Source: Desulfovermiculus halophilus DSM 18834
Lineage (GTDB): Bacteria > Desulfobacterota > Desulfovibrionia > Desulfovibrionales > Desulfothermaceae
Assembly (NCBI RefSeq): GCF_000620765.1
Contig: NZ_JIAK01000006.1
Location: forward strand, 1 to 64,000
Direction: 5' to 3'
Length of the DNA stretch: 64,000 bases
Part shown: positions 7,857-17,862 of the stretch, in pieces
How the letters are laid out: every line of letters begins with the position of its first letter
How positions within the stretch are numbered: position 1 is the stretch's first letter
The notes under the pieces: model-generated
The model's database searches: none
What the model was told of the DNA's origin: nothing
The model's input: the letters and a program-made list of their open reading frames with translations, nothing else
Position numbers and translations under genes: made by a program

Positions 7857-9254
7857 ATGACCAAGCACGTCGTAACCCGTTTTCCGCCCAGTCCCACCGG
7901 CAATCTGCATATAGGCGGCGCCCGTACCGCCTTGTTCAACTGGCTCCTGGCCAGAAGTCAAGGCGGGAAGTTTATCCTGCGCATTGAAGATACGGATGTT
8001 GAACGCTCAACCTGGGAAATGACCGAGGGCATTCTGGAGTCCATGCGCTGGCTGGGCATGGATTGGGATGAAGGGCCGTATTTTCAGAGCCAGCGCCTGG
8101 ATGTGTACAACGAGCATATCGAAAGGCTCCTTGCTTCCGGGAAGGCCTATTACTGCCAATGCAGCGCCGACGAGGTCGAAGCCATGCGGGAAGAGGCCCG
8201 GGCCAAAGGGCTGAAGCCCAAATACAACGGCCGCTGCCGGGAGCTGGGTCTGGGGCCGGGGCCTGGGCGGGTAGTCCGGCTCAAGGCCCCCCTGGACGGA
8301 GAAACTGGATTTGAGGACCTGGTGAGGGGCTACAACCGGGTGGATAATCGAGAGCTTGACGACTTTGTTCTCCGCCGGGCGGACGGCATGCCGACCTATA
8401 ATCTGGCGGTGGTTGTGGACGACGCCTTGATGGGCATGACTCATATCCTGCGTGGGGACGACCATATGAGCAATACCCCCAAGCAGGTCCTTTTGTATCA
8501 GGCCCTGGGGTTTGATCTGCCCAGCTTTGGGCACGTCCCCATGATTTTGGGGCCGGACAAGAAGAAGCTGAGCAAACGGCACGGGGCCATGTCTGTGTTG
8601 GAGTATCGGGACAGGGGATATTTGCCCCAGGCCGTGCTGAACACCCTGGTTCGCTTGGGTTGGTCACATGGAGACCAGGAGTTGTTTGAACCGGAGGAGC
8701 TGATCTCGCTTTTTTCCTTGCACAATCTCGGTAAGTCGGCCTGCGTGTTCAACCCGGAAAAGCTGGACTGGGTGAACAGTCAGCACATCAAGAACAGTCC
8801 GCCCGCAGACCTCGTTCCCCTGCTCGCAGAGCAGCTGCAGCGCAAGGAACTTCCCGTGCCGGACGCCGCCTATCTGGAACAGGTCATTCCCCTGCTCCAG
8901 CCAAGGGCCGCAACAATGGCCGACATGGCGGATCAGGCCGCAGTCTTCGTGCTCAGCGATGAGGATATCGCCTATGATCCTGACCTGGTCGGCAAGGTCC
9001 TGACCGCAGAGGTAAGGCCCCATCTTCAGGCCCTGATTGAGCGGCTCCAGGGACTCGCGTCCTTTGATCAGTCGGCTCTGGAAGAGAGTATCCGGGCATA
9101 TTTGGAGGAAACAGGGATCAAGTTCAAGCTCCTGGCTCAGCCGATACGGGTGGCCGTGACTGGGAAAAAGGCCAGCCCGGGGCTCTTTGAAACCATGGAG
9201 GTTCTGGGCAAGGCGCACGTACTGCGGCGCATGGAGCGGGCCCTGCAGGTCTAG
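7857..9254 (+). CDS. gltX: Glutamyl-tRNA synthetase
   Basis: This class I synthetase charges tRNA-Glu. The HIGH-type motif is in NLHIGGARTALFN near residues 16-28, and the KMSKS-type motif is KKLSKR near 236-241. The length of 465 residues is normal. GGAGAG precedes the ATG. The gene follows a large nested palindrome element and is convergent with rpmB. The stop TAG begins an H7 repeat that folds back into a hairpin. Confidence 0.97.
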   Translation: MTKHVVTRFPPSPTGNLHIGGARTALFNWLLARSQGGKFILRIEDTDVERSTWEMTEGILESMRWLGMDWDEGPYFQSQRLDVYNEHIERLLASGKAYYCQCSADEVEAMREEARAKGLKPKYNGRCRELGLGPGPGRVVRLKAPLDGETGFEDLVRGYNRVDNRELDDFVLRRADGMPTYNLAVVVDDALMGMTHILRGDDHMSNTPKQVLLYQALGFDLPSFGHVPMILGPDKKKLSKRHGAMSVLEYRDRGYLPQAVLNTLVRLGWSHGDQELFEPEELISLFSLHNLGKSACVFNPEKLDWVNSQHIKNSPPADLVPLLAEQLQRKELPVPDAAYLEQVIPLLQPRAATMADMADQAAVFVLSDEDIAYDPDLVGKVLTAEVRPHLQALIERLQGLASFDQSALEESIRAYLEETGIKFKLLAQPIRVAVTGKKASPGLFETMEVLGKAHVLRRMERALQV

Positions 9255-9258
9255 AGGA

Positions 9259-9310
9259 CAGAAGATAGAGGTCAGACGTCTGACATCTGACGTCTGACCT
9301 CTGTCTTCTG
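9259..9310. terminator. H7-derived hairpin between convergent gltX and rpmB
   Basis: A forward heptad run (9259-9280) and its reverse complement (9289-9310) form a 22-bp stem with a single G-T pair and an 8-base loop. It lies exactly between two convergent genes. There is no T tract, so a role in termination or 3'-end protection is inferred. Confidence 0.55.
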
Positions 9311-9332
9311 ACTTCTGCTCTGCCGTCCCCGC

Positions 9333-9539
9333 TTAGGTGCCGCTGATAACCGGCTTGGTGACCCCGCCGCTGCGCAGACAGCGGGTGCAGACATCGATGC
9401 GCTTGATCCGTCCGTCCGAGAGCTGGGTCTTGACCCGCTGCAGGTTGGGTTTGAATCTGCGCTTGGTTTTGTTGTTGGCGTGACTGACGTTGAAACCGAC
9501 CATGGGTTTTTTTCCGCAAACTGCGCATTGCTTGGCCAT
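9333..9539 (-). CDS. rpmB: 50S ribosomal protein L28
   Basis: The 68-residue protein is L28 of the large ribosomal subunit, with the N-terminus [12 protein letters not shown]. It keeps the zinc-binding type with C5/C8 and C51/C54. GGGAGGAAACAG precedes the ATG on the minus strand. It is transcribed away from the yceD-rpmF operon. Confidence 0.97.
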   Translation of the reverse strand: MAKQCAVCGKKPMVGFNVSHANNKTKRRFKPNLQRVKTQLSDGRIKRIDVCTRCLRSGGVTKPVISGT

Positions 9540-9746
9540 CTGTTTCCTCCCTGGAAGTGTTTGCTTTAGAGCTTGCGTGGCAAGCCCGTATGCTCAGTGA
9601 GCGTGCATTGTGAGATACAAATGGGACCACCCGCCCCTGATAGCCGGGGAACAGTCCGGGACACGGAGCCGGCCCTGACCGCAGACAGGTCAAAATGTGC
9701 GGCGCTGCGCATTTCCCCGACGACTCATGCATGATGCAAAAATTGT

Positions 9747-9840
9747 TTGCACTCATTGAGAAAGAGACATACACTATATTGTTTACTGGGAAATGGCAAG
9801 CCTGTGCGTCTTGACAATCGGCCCCGGCTGCACGTAGATA
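9747..9840 (+). promoter_or_regulatory. Candidate sigma-70 promoters for the yceD-rpmF-plsX-fab operon
   Basis: Two candidates read toward the operon. One is TTGCAC (9747-9752), 17 bases, TACACT (9770-9775). The other is TTGACA (9811-9816), 18 bases, TAGATA (9835-9840), which would start transcription about 15-20 bases before the ATG at 9865. The remainder of the 9540-9864 gap shows no repeat family and no gene. Confidence 0.45.
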
Positions 9841-9864
9841 TAGCGGTTTGACGAGGCGAATACG

Positions 9865-10389
9865 ATGCACATATGGGTTTCTTTTGCCGAATGTCCCGCT
9901 CAGGGACGTCGGTTGACAATATCTGAACAGGCCGTGTGGAGTGAACCGCTGGCCGAGTTTGAGCTCAACGCCGAGATCGTCGAGCCATTGACGGCCGAGC
10001 TGCACATCGTTCCCCAAAGCGACGGCCTTTTGATCCAAGGGCGGCTGCAGGGCTCCGTATCCCTGGTCTGCGACCGTTGCACCGAGAGCATGCCCTGCCC
10101 TCTGGATGTCCCCTTCACCGTGTTCGAGTCCCTGGAAGGGCAGAACGAAGAGGAGGAATATGCCGAGCGCTTTCGGCAGGGGGGCGAAGGTCTGGAGCTG
10201 GACCTGGCCGCTGTTTTATGGGAGCAATTCGTTCTTGCTCTGCCGGTCAAGCCTTTGTGCATGCCGAACTGCCGGGGGATTTGCCCCCAGTGCGGAAGAA
10301 ATCTGAATGCCGGCGAGTGCGGGTGCGATCGCAATACCCTGGATCCCAGGCTGGAAGTTCTCCGCCGTCTGCAGATCAATACGTCATAG
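9865..10389 (+). CDS. yceD: DUF177 / YceD family protein
   Basis: The 174-residue protein belongs to the YceD (DUF177) family, encoded next to rpmF in most bacteria and connected with rRNA or large-subunit biogenesis. It has a CDRC pair (C69, C72), a conserved acidic segment LELDLAAVLWEQ near 110-121, and a C-terminal cysteine cluster (C132, C136, C140, C143) in the NCRGICPQCG motif. GAGGCG precedes the ATG. It heads the rpmF-plsX-fab operon, 82 bases before rpmF. Confidence 0.9.
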   Translation: MHIWVSFAECPAQGRRLTISEQAVWSEPLAEFELNAEIVEPLTAELHIVPQSDGLLIQGRLQGSVSLVCDRCTESMPCPLDVPFTVFESLEGQNEEEEYAERFRQGGEGLELDLAAVLWEQFVLALPVKPLCMPNCRGICPQCGRNLNAGECGCDRNTLDPRLEVLRRLQINTS

Positions 10390-10471
10390 GCTGAAAAGGC
10401 TCACTCAGGAATATACGGCCCCGGCCAACCCGGTGGTCACTTAAGCAATCGAGAGGTCAAGGAGAGGAACA

Positions 10472-10657
10472 ATGGCTGTCCCCAAGAAAAAGACATCGAA
10501 ATCCAAAAAGAATATGCGCCGTTCCCATCACCGGGTGCCCACACCCAATGTGATCAACTGCGCATGCGGCGAACCCAGGCTTTCCCATCGGATCTGCCCT
10601 TCGTGCGGAACCTACCGCGAACGGCAGGTCACAGGAACCGGAGATGGGGACGAATAG
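10472..10657 (+). CDS. rpmF: 50S ribosomal protein L32
   Basis: The 61-residue L32 begins MAVPKKKTSKSKKNMRR and has a zinc ribbon formed by C30, C32, C42 and C45. GGAGAGG lies upstream. Its 3' end overlaps plsX by 14 bases, linking ribosome and lipid synthesis genes as in many bacteria. Confidence 0.97.
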   Translation: MAVPKKKTSKSKKNMRRSHHRVPTPNVINCACGEPRLSHRICPSCGTYRERQVTGTGDGDE

Positions 10658-11744
10658 CCGTCCCAGGATCGCCATAGACGCCATGGGCGGCGACTATGGC
10701 CCTCAAGTCATGGTCCCTGGGGCAATCCAGGCGGCACGGCGACGGGACATTGCGCTCCGTTTGGTCGGCAACCAGGAGCAGATTGAGCAAGAGCTGTCCC
10801 GAACCATGGTCGACGGCCTTGAGGTGGACATTGTTCACGCCGATGACGTGGCCAAAATGGGCGATAAGCCCTCGCATATTATGCGCCGGAAAAAGGACAC
10901 CTCCATTCAGGTGGCCTATAAACTGGTTCGGGAGAATGACGCGGACGGAGTGGTCAGTGCCGGGCATACCGGCGCGACTCTGGCCTGCGGCATGTTCGCC
11001 CTGGGGCGGATCAAGGGCATTGAGCGCCCGGGGCTGGCCACGGTGTTGCCCAGGGAGAACAAGCCGCTGCTGATTATCGATGTGGGGGCCAATGTGGATT
11101 CCAAACCCAGGCATTTGGTCCAGTTCGCAATCATGGCCGAGGCCTTGGCGGTCAATGTGCTCAAGACCCCGGAGCCGCAGGTAGGAATACTCAGCATCGG
11201 CGAGGAGCAGGGCAAGGGCAATGTGCTGGTCAATGAGGCCTACGGCCTTTTGGCCCGAACCTCGATGAATTTTGTGGGCAATGTGGAGGGGCGGGACATC
11301 TTTCAGGGCGATGTGGATATTGTGGTCTGCGACGGGTTTGTGGGCAATGTGGTCCTCAAGCTGTCCGAAGGGCTTGGAACGGCCTTTTCCAGTATGCTGC
11401 GCAAGGAGCTGGGACGGGGTTTCTGGGCCAAGCTGGGGGGGATGCTCGCCTTGCCGGCCTTGAAGCGTTTTCGTCGTCGGCTGGATTACGAGGAGTACGG
11501 CGGCGCTCCGCTCCTGGGGCTCAATGGGGCGTCATTCGTCTGCCACGGATCTTCCGGGACGCGGGCCATTCAAAGCTCGGTGCAGATGGCCGGATCGTAT
11601 ATCCGAAACCGGACCAACGACGACATCCGGGCCGGTCTGGAAGCACATCCGGAGATCACCCGTTTTCATCGGCTGAAGCATATTCTGCATTCTTCAGCAG
11701 GCAAGGGATCAGGACACAATGAAGAGTCCCAGGACGAGACATAA
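10644..11744 (+). CDS. plsX: Phosphate acyltransferase PlsX
   Basis: The 366-residue enzyme converts acyl-ACP to acyl-phosphate for phospholipid synthesis at the membrane. The N-terminal IAIDAMGGDYGP motif (residues 9-20) is diagnostic, and HTGATLACG and VCDGFVGNVVLK are present. It overlaps rpmF, so translation is coupled. The downstream fabH gene follows after 146 bases that contain no gene. Confidence 0.96.
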   Translation: MGTNSRPRIAIDAMGGDYGPQVMVPGAIQAARRRDIALRLVGNQEQIEQELSRTMVDGLEVDIVHADDVAKMGDKPSHIMRRKKDTSIQVAYKLVRENDADGVVSAGHTGATLACGMFALGRIKGIERPGLATVLPRENKPLLIIDVGANVDSKPRHLVQFAIMAEALAVNVLKTPEPQVGILSIGEEQGKGNVLVNEAYGLLARTSMNFVGNVEGRDIFQGDVDIVVCDGFVGNVVLKLSEGLGTAFSSMLRKELGRGFWAKLGGMLALPALKRFRRRLDYEEYGGAPLLGLNGASFVCHGSSGTRAIQSSVQMAGSYIRNRTNDDIRAGLEAHPEITRFHRLKHILHSSAGKGSGHNEESQDET

Positions 11745-11890
11745 AACCGGCGTACCGGGGCGGTCTTTTCTGGAATCACGCTCTGTGCCATCCGGATCCA
11801 CCTCGTCTTCACGCCATATGAACCAACCGTGCTGTGGGGCCTCCGCGGGCGCTGTGAGCTGCCTGGAGTCCGCACGCTGTTGAAACGGCT

Positions 11891-12883
11891 ATGTATACCC
11901 AATCATATCTTTTAGGTGTCGGCTACTACGTTCCGGAACGGATTCTCTCCAACAGCGATCTGGAACAGCTGGTTGAGACCTCCGATGAATGGATCACGAC
12001 CAGAACCGGGATCAAGGAACGGCGTATTGCTGGCACGGGGCAGAGCTGCTCCGATCTGGCCTTGAATGCGGCTGGAAAGGCGTTGCAGAATGCTGGAATG
12101 GGGGCGGATCAGCTGACCCATATTCTGGTTGCCACCTTCACTCCGGATTACTGTGAGCCGACAACCGCCTGTCTGGTCCAGAGCAAGCTGGGTGCGAGCA
12201 GAGCCATGATGGCCATGGACTTGGCCGCCGGGTGCTCCGGATACACCTACGGTCTGGACACCGCCCGGGGGATCGTGGCTGTTCGGCCCGATTCGGCCGT
12301 GCTGGTCGTGGGCAGCGAGGTGTGCACCTCAAAGGTCAATTTTCAGGACCGGAACACCTGTGTCCTTTTCGGGGACGGGGCCGGAGCGGCCATTGTGTCG
12401 GGGCAGGGGAGCAGCCAGGCCCGGATTGTGGACTCCCTGCTCCGGGCTGATGGGAGTCTCGGTGATCTGCTTCCAGTGGGTATCGAAGGCAATTCGGCCC
12501 GGCCCTATACCTTGGGCCAGCAGGTGGGGGAAGAGTACTTCATCCAGATGAAGGGCCGGGAGCTGTTTCGACATGCGGTGCGGGGCATGGCTGAGCTGAC
12601 CCTGGATATTCTGGGCAAAAATGGACTGTCCATTGCGGATATCGATCTGTTTATCCCCCATCAGGCCAATATGCGGATCATTGAAGCCCTGGCCAAAAAG
12701 CTGGCCTGTCCCTTGGAGAAGGTCTATATCAATGTTGACCGGTACGGGAACACCTCGGCCGCTTCTGTGGGCATTGCCCTGGGCGAGGCCGTGGAGCTGG
12801 GGCAGGTCAAAACAGGGGCCAAGGTCCTGCTGGTTTCCTTTGGAGCGGGATTGACCTGGGGCGCCACCCTGCTCCAGTTTTAG
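11891..12883 (+). CDS. fabH: 3-oxoacyl-ACP synthase III
   Basis: FabH condenses acetyl-CoA with malonyl-ACP to start fatty acid synthesis. The catalytic cysteine is C115 in DLAAGCSGYTYG. The His is in FIPHQANMR near residue 256, and the Asn is in DRYGNTSAAS near 286. The protein has 330 residues. It is in the plsX-fabH-fabG-acpP-fabF order; fabD is not present. Confidence 0.96.
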   Translation: MYTQSYLLGVGYYVPERILSNSDLEQLVETSDEWITTRTGIKERRIAGTGQSCSDLALNAAGKALQNAGMGADQLTHILVATFTPDYCEPTTACLVQSKLGASRAMMAMDLAAGCSGYTYGLDTARGIVAVRPDSAVLVVGSEVCTSKVNFQDRNTCVLFGDGAGAAIVSGQGSSQARIVDSLLRADGSLGDLLPVGIEGNSARPYTLGQQVGEEYFIQMKGRELFRHAVRGMAELTLDILGKNGLSIADIDLFIPHQANMRIIEALAKKLACPLEKVYINVDRYGNTSAASVGIALGEAVELGQVKTGAKVLLVSFGAGLTWGATLLQF

Positions 12884-12910
12884 CGCAACCATAGAGAGAC
12901 AACGAGTTTT

Positions 12911-13654
12911 ATGAGCGAACAGGCACAAACAGCCATAGTCACCGGAGGGTCCAGAGGGATCGGCCGGGCCATTGCCGAGGTCCTGGCCGCTCACGGCTGG
13001 CAGGTCTATATAACCTACACCAGCCGGGCTGATATGGCCGAGGAGGTCTGCGGCGCCATCTCCGAGCGCGGCGGATCCGCCCGGGCCTTTGCCCTGGATG
13101 TCAGTGATCGGGAAAGTGTCGCCTCATTTTTTCGGGGATCGATCAAGGGTCAGGTGCACCTTGGGCTTCTGGTCAATAATGCCGGAGTGACCAAGGACGG
13201 GCTGCTTCTACGCATGAAATCCACGGATTGGGACCGCGTTATGCAGGTCAATCTGGACGGGGCGTTCGCCTGTCTGCAGGAAGCGGCCAAGATCATGGTC
13301 CGCCAGCGCACCGGGCGGATTGTGAACATCACATCCGTGGTCGGTCAGTCCGGAAATCCGGGACAGGCCAATTACTGCGCCTCAAAGGCCGGTCTGATCG
13401 GCTTGACCAAGGCCGCGGCCATGGAGCTCGCCCCGCGCAACGTGACTGTGAATGCCGTAGCTCCCGGGTTTATCGCCACCGAGATGACGGAAGCCCTGGA
13501 GCCGCAGGTCAGGGATGCGTATCTGGCCAGGATCCCCTTGGGCCGGTTCGGCCGTCCCGAGGATGTGGCCGAGACTGTTGCCTGGCTGGCCTCGGAGCAG
13601 GCCGGCTACATCACAGGCCAGGTCATCGGCGTGAATGGAGGACTCTACCAGTAA
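12911..13654 (+). CDS. fabG: 3-oxoacyl-ACP reductase
   Basis: This short-chain dehydrogenase reduces 3-oxoacyl-ACP with NADPH. It has the nucleotide-binding [10 protein letters not shown] (residues 11-20), the NNAG motif, and the catalytic Y155-x3-K159 preceded by the serine in [10 protein letters not shown]. The length of 247 residues is typical. It starts 28 bases after fabH and is followed closely by acpP. Confidence 0.96.
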   Translation: MSEQAQTAIVTGGSRGIGRAIAEVLAAHGWQVYITYTSRADMAEEVCGAISERGGSARAFALDVSDRESVASFFRGSIKGQVHLGLLVNNAGVTKDGLLLRMKSTDWDRVMQVNLDGAFACLQEAAKIMVRQRTGRIVNITSVVGQSGNPGQANYCASKAGLIGLTKAAAMELAPRNVTVNAVAPGFIATEMTEALEPQVRDAYLARIPLGRFGRPEDVAETVAWLASEQAGYITGQVIGVNGGLYQ

Positions 13655-13688
13655 ACCTACAAGGAAACAAACAGGTCGAGGAGGACGC

Positions 13689-13925
13689 ATGTCAGTATTG
13701 GAAAAAATAAAAAATATTGTGGCCGAACAGCTGGACGTGGCCGAAAGCGAAGTGGTTCCGGAAGCCAATTTCGTCGACGATCTGGGGGCGGATTCCCTGG
13801 ATCTCACCGAGCTGATCATGGCCATGGAAGATGAGTTCGGCTTGGAAATCGACGATGAAGAGGCCCAGAACCTGCGGACCGTGAACGACGCAATCAAGTA
13901 CATCGAAAGCAGACAGGCGGCGTAG
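13689..13925 (+). CDS. acpP: Acyl carrier protein
   Basis: The 78-residue acidic carrier protein has the phosphopantetheine attachment serine S36 in [11 protein letters not shown]. The start at 13689 follows GAGGAGGACGC; the upstream in-frame ATG inside the end of fabG is not needed. Its TAG stop is immediately followed by H7 heptads. Confidence 0.97.
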   Translation: MSVLEKIKNIVAEQLDVAESEVVPEANFVDDLGADSLDLTELIMAMEDEFGLEIDDEEAQNLRTVNDAIKYIESRQAA

Positions 13926-14535
13926 CGGACAGAAGACAGAGGACAGTAGTCAGTTGTCGGTAGCCGGTAGCCGGTAGTCGGAATACAGTAGCCTGTAGTC
14001 GGTAGTCAGTGGTCGGAAGCCGGAAGACAGAGGTCAGAGATCAGACCTCAGAGGTCAGTGGAAGAAGTGAAGATCTGTGCAATTCTGCCTCGATCCGCCG
14101 GGTTCGTGTGTAGGGGCGAATAATCATTCGCCCTCTTCGGATTTGGAGGACAATGAGTGATCGCCCTCTGAATGTGTGCAATATAGCTGGGACCGGCACA
14201 TGTCGTCCCCCCTATGAGGGGGGAATCCAAGGGGGGTGTTGCCAGGGCGCTGCTGCCGGGAAAGCCAAAGAAAACACCCCCCAACCCCCCTCAAGGGGGG
14301 ACGGGAAGAAGGCAGAGGACAGTGTACAGTAGTCAGTAGCCTGTAGTCGGTAGTCAGTTGTCGGTAGCCGGTGGTCGGTGGCCGGAAGACAGAGGTCAGA
14401 GATCAGACGTCAGAGGTTAGTGGAAGAAGTGAAGATCTGTGCGATTCTGTCTCGATCCGGCGGTCCGTGTGTAGGGGCGAATGATCATTCGCCCCTTGCA
14501 AACCGGGTAAACAGCAACCTCATGAGTGTGTTTTC
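13926..14535. repeat. acpP-fabF gap: H7 tracts and composite element
   Basis: Heptads at 13926-14060 and 14310-14425 surround a composite core. The core has an AT-pal at 14114-14133, a G6 box with GGAATCCAAGGGGGGTG near 14203-14240, and a C6 tract near 14278-14300. A second, perfect 22-bp palindrome, GGGGCGAATGATCATTCGCCCC, is at 14474-14495, 40 bases before fabF. Small open frames here encode PPLDSP-type peptides repeated across other copies and are not genes. Confidence 0.85.
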
Positions 14536-15777
14536 ATGATTGGAAAACGAGTCGTCGTTACCGGCCTGGCGGCCATTACTCCGTTGGGCAACGATCTGGA
14601 GTCCAGCTGGAATGGATTGATATCCGGGGAATCGGGGATTGGTCCAATCACCCGTTTCGACTGTTCAGACTTCAGCACCAAGATAGCGGGAGAAGTCAAG
14701 GACTTTGATCCGGCGCAGTATATTCCCCGCAAACAGATCCAGCGCATGGACCGGTTCAATCAGTTCGCAGTGGCCGGATCCCGGATGCTCATCGATCATG
14801 CCGGGCTGGAGATCGATCCGGAGCAGGGGACTCATGAGGTGGGGATACTCCTTGGATGCGGCCTTGGGGGACTGGAGACCATAGAAGAGTTTCACACCCG
14901 ACTGCTGAAGAAGGGGCCGTCACGGATATCGCCCTTTTATATCCCCAAGCTGATATCCAACATTGCGGCCGGACAGATCGCCATCGCCACCAAGGCCAAG
15001 GGGCCGAACCTGGTTACCACTTCGGCCTGTGCCTCCGGGGTGCACAGCATCGGCTACGCGTTCTCCGACATCAAGCTGGGCCGGGTCAAGGCCATGATCT
15101 GCGGCGGGGTGGAGTCGACCATCACGCCCATGGCCGTGTCCGGGTTCAATGCCATGCGGGCCCTTTCCGAGCGCAACGACGACCCCCACCGGGCGTCCCG
15201 CCCCTTTGACCAGGGTCGGGACGGTTTTGTGATCGCCGAAGGATGCGGATTTCTGCTTCTGGAAGAGCTGGAGCATGCCAAACAACGGGGCGCGACCATA
15301 TATGCCGAGGTGGTCGGGTTCGGAGCCTCGGCCGACGCCTACCACATAACGGCCCCGGATGAGAGCGGAGCCGGGATGGCCCACGCCATGCAGGCGGCCA
15401 TTGCGGAGGCGGAGCTGGATGCCGGCGGCGTCGATCACGTCAATGCCCACGGGACATCCACGTGGTGGAACGATCTGTGCGAGACCAGAGCGATAAAGAA
15501 AGTCTTCGGACCCCACGCCTCAAAGATCAGCGTGACAGCCAATAAGTCCATGATCGGGCACGCCCTGGGTGCGGCCGGGGGCATAGAGAGCGTGTTCAGC
15601 GTGATGACCCTGGACCGGGGGATGATCCCGGGGACTGTTAATCTTGAACACCCGGATCCCGAATGCGATCTGGACTACGTGTCCGAGGGCTCCAGGCAGG
15701 AACAGGTGCACAGGGTGCTGTGCAACTCGTTCGGGTTCGGCGGAACCAACGCCTGCATTTTGTTTCAGGGCTGCTAG
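14536..15777 (+). CDS. fabF: 3-oxoacyl-ACP synthase II
   Basis: FabF elongates acyl-ACP with malonyl-ACP. The catalytic triad is C165 (TTSACASGVHS), H305 (NAHGTST) and H342 (GHALGAAGG). The protein has 413 residues. After NAHGTST the sequence reads WWND where most homologues have a Pro-Leu or Pro-x pair, a mild oddity. It is separated from acpP by 610 bases of repeats, so it may depend on read-through or its own promoter. Confidence 0.96.
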   Translation: MIGKRVVVTGLAAITPLGNDLESSWNGLISGESGIGPITRFDCSDFSTKIAGEVKDFDPAQYIPRKQIQRMDRFNQFAVAGSRMLIDHAGLEIDPEQGTHEVGILLGCGLGGLETIEEFHTRLLKKGPSRISPFYIPKLISNIAAGQIAIATKAKGPNLVTTSACASGVHSIGYAFSDIKLGRVKAMICGGVESTITPMAVSGFNAMRALSERNDDPHRASRPFDQGRDGFVIAEGCGFLLLEELEHAKQRGATIYAEVVGFGASADAYHITAPDESGAGMAHAMQAAIAEAELDAGGVDHVNAHGTSTWWNDLCETRAIKKVFGPHASKISVTANKSMIGHALGAAGGIESVFSVMTLDRGMIPGTVNLEHPDPECDLDYVSEGSRQEQVHRVLCNSFGFGGTNACILFQGC

Positions 15778-15852
15778 CCGGGTGCCTGTGCAGCAGGCAC
15801 GTGCTCACTGGGTTGAACGTCCGCATCAACCCGGACCTCAAAGGATGTTTTC

Positions 15853-16308
15853 GTGCCCCAGCGCCTGCCTTGGCCGGAATATTTCATGCGCATCGCCTTT
15901 CTGGTGGCGGAAAGGTCCACCTGCCTGCGCCGAAAGGTGGGGGCGGTTGCAGTCAAAGACAAGCGCATCCTGTGCACCGGGTACAATGGAGCACCTTCCG
16001 GCCTTGCTCACTGCCTGGATCAAGGGTGCCTGCGCGAAGAGCTGAATATCCCCTCCGGTCAACGGCATGAGCTGTGTCGAGGTCTTCATGCCGAGCAGAA
16101 CGTCATCATCCAGGCCGCGGTCCATGGGATCGAGCTTGCCGGTGCCCAACTGTTCTGCACCACCCAGCCCTGCCTTATCTGTTCAAAAATGCTCATCAAC
16201 TGCCGGTTTTCCAAGATATATTTCGCCCAGGGATACCCAGACCAGCTGGCGGCGGACATGCTCCGGGAGGCGGAGGTGGAGTTCGAGCTCTTGGAGCTGG
16301 AGCTATGA
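15853..16308 (+). CDS. comEB: Deoxycytidylate (dCMP) deaminase family protein
   Basis: The 151-residue zinc deaminase carries the HAEQN motif (His plus catalytic Glu) and PCLICSK with the other two zinc cysteines, as in ComEB/dCMP deaminase, which makes dUMP for thymidylate synthesis. The GTG start at 15853 follows AAGGAT. It overlaps ribD by ATGA. Because ribD also begins with a CDA-fold deaminase, the pair may have been kept together by chance or common descent. Confidence 0.9.
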   Translation: MPQRLPWPEYFMRIAFLVAERSTCLRRKVGAVAVKDKRILCTGYNGAPSGLAHCLDQGCLREELNIPSGQRHELCRGLHAEQNVIIQAAVHGIELAGAQLFCTTQPCLICSKMLINCRFSKIYFAQGYPDQLAADMLREAEVEFELLELEL

Positions 16309-17408
16309 CCCGGCCCATGCTTCTCGCCATTCAGCTGGCCGAGCAGGCCAAGGGGAGGACCGCCCCCAATCCCTGCGTCGGGGCTGTGTTGACCAAGGGC
16401 GGCATTACGGCCGCCGTGGGCTGGCACAAAGGGCCGGGCCTGCCCCATGCAGAGGTCGAGGCATTGAGCCAGGCCAGGGACAAAGGATGGGACTTGACGG
16501 AGCTCACCCTGTGGGTAACCTTGGAGCCCTGCAACCACCACGGACGAACGCCCCCGTGTACTCAGGCCGTGATAGACGCGGGGATACCCCGGGTGGTCAT
16601 CGGGACCCTGGATCCAAACCCGGATGTGGCCGGAGGGGGAGCGAAGCGGCTGAAAGAGCACGGGGTGCAGGTTGAGATCGGGGAGGAAGAACAGGCCTGC
16701 CTGGATCTGATTGCCGATTTCCGGGCCTGGGCTCTGGAATCACGTCCCCTGGTCCGTCTGAAGCTGGCGGCTACCCTGGATGGGCGGATTGCAGCCAGAG
16801 GCGGCCATTCGGCCTGGGTGACCGGAGAGCAGGCCCGGCAGCGGGTTCAGGATATGCGGGCCGCTTCCCAGGCCGTGCTGGTCGGTGGAGGCACTATGCG
16901 CGCGGACAATCCCCGGCTGACCAATCGGTCTGTGCATGGCGGCAGGCAGCCCTTGGCCGTTGTGCTGACCACCAGGCTTCCGAACGTTGGGGAGGACCTG
17001 TTTGTGGTCCGCGAAAGGCCCGGGGAGCTTGTGATCTTGACCTCACTCCAGCAGGCGGAATCAGAAGCGGCGTCCAAACTGTGCAGCAGGGGAGTGCGGA
17101 TCTTCGGACTGGCCGGGGACAAAAGCGGAGGGCTGGATGTCCGGTCCGGGCTGCACCGGCTGTACACGGACCTGGGGTGCACTGAAATTTTGTGCGAAGG
17201 GGGCGGCAGGCTGGGCATGGAGCTTATGCAGGCCGGTCTGGCGGATGAACTCCACCTGGTCCTGGCTCCCAAGGTCCTGGGCGATGAAGGCGGGGTCAGT
17301 GTGGCCTCCGGGCGCAGGGTGCAGTCCATGGACCAGGCCTTGGGATGGCGCTTGATCAGCCATGAGCAGGTGGGCAGCGATCTGTGGCTGGTGTACAGGC
17401 CGGCATAG
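16305..17408 (+). CDS. ribD: Bifunctional pyrimidine deaminase/reductase RibD
   Basis: The 367-residue enzyme performs the second and third steps of riboflavin synthesis. The N-terminal deaminase domain has [10 protein letters not shown] and [12 protein letters not shown] (zinc ligands). The C-terminal reductase domain begins around residue 150 with [18 protein letters not shown]. The start at 16305 overlaps comEB; an open frame reaching further upstream is not used. Its TAG stop is followed by H7 repeats. No FMN riboswitch is visible in front of this or the other rib genes. Confidence 0.95.
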   Translation: MTRPMLLAIQLAEQAKGRTAPNPCVGAVLTKGGITAAVGWHKGPGLPHAEVEALSQARDKGWDLTELTLWVTLEPCNHHGRTPPCTQAVIDAGIPRVVIGTLDPNPDVAGGGAKRLKEHGVQVEIGEEEQACLDLIADFRAWALESRPLVRLKLAATLDGRIAARGGHSAWVTGEQARQRVQDMRAASQAVLVGGGTMRADNPRLTNRSVHGGRQPLAVVLTTRLPNVGEDLFVVRERPGELVILTSLQQAESEAASKLCSRGVRIFGLAGDKSGGLDVRSGLHRLYTDLGCTEILCEGGGRLGMELMQAGLADELHLVLAPKVLGDEGGVSVASGRRVQSMDQALGWRLISHEQVGSDLWLVYRPA

Positions 17409-17862
17409 ATCAGGGGACAGAGGACAGAAGTCAGAGGTCAGAGGTCGGAGATCAGAAGACAGAGAGAAGAGACACCCCCCAACCCCCCTTTAGGGGGGAC
17501 GGGGAAAAGATAGAGGACAGTAGCCGGTAGCCGGAAAGAAGAGGTCAGAGATCAGACCTCAGAGGTCAGTGGAAGAAGGAAGATCTGTGTAATTCTGCCT
17601 CTATCCGGCGGGTCCGTGTGTAGGGGCGAATAATCATTCGCCCTCTTCCGGCTTTGATGCAAGAAATCAGCATGTTTTTTGCTCTGACGTCATGATTACA
17701 GATCGTTGACGACGGGCACTGTCTTCTGATCGTTGAGGTTTGCCTACTGACTACTGACTACGGAATACGGACCACTGGCTACCGGCCACTGGCTACCGAC
17801 CACCGGCCACTGCTTCGGGCGAAAACGACGAATCAAGAACGACAAAGAGTTTTTCATTCACT
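17409..17862. repeat. ribD-ribE gap: H7, G6 box and AT-pal
   Basis: Forward heptads (17412-17475 and 17510-17570) surround a C6/G6 tract at 17475-17505. An AT-pal is at 17623-17643. Heptads in the opposite orientation (17740-17815) lead to the ribE start. No gene is supported. Confidence 0.8.

Noticed and set aside
14048-14284. Small genes encoding PPLDSP/PPWIPP and SYIAHIQ-type peptides, also at 20145-20493, 31309-31638 and 53373-53633
   Set aside because: They are frames of the composite repeat, occur in both strands' versions and change frame between copies; none has a ribosome site. They are spurious open frames.
17409-17862. FMN riboswitch before the riboflavin genes
   Set aside because: The conserved AGGGGCG core plus matching RFN stem sequences are absent. 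The AGGGGCGAAT seen here is the AT-pal repeat found in front of and behind many unrelated genes.
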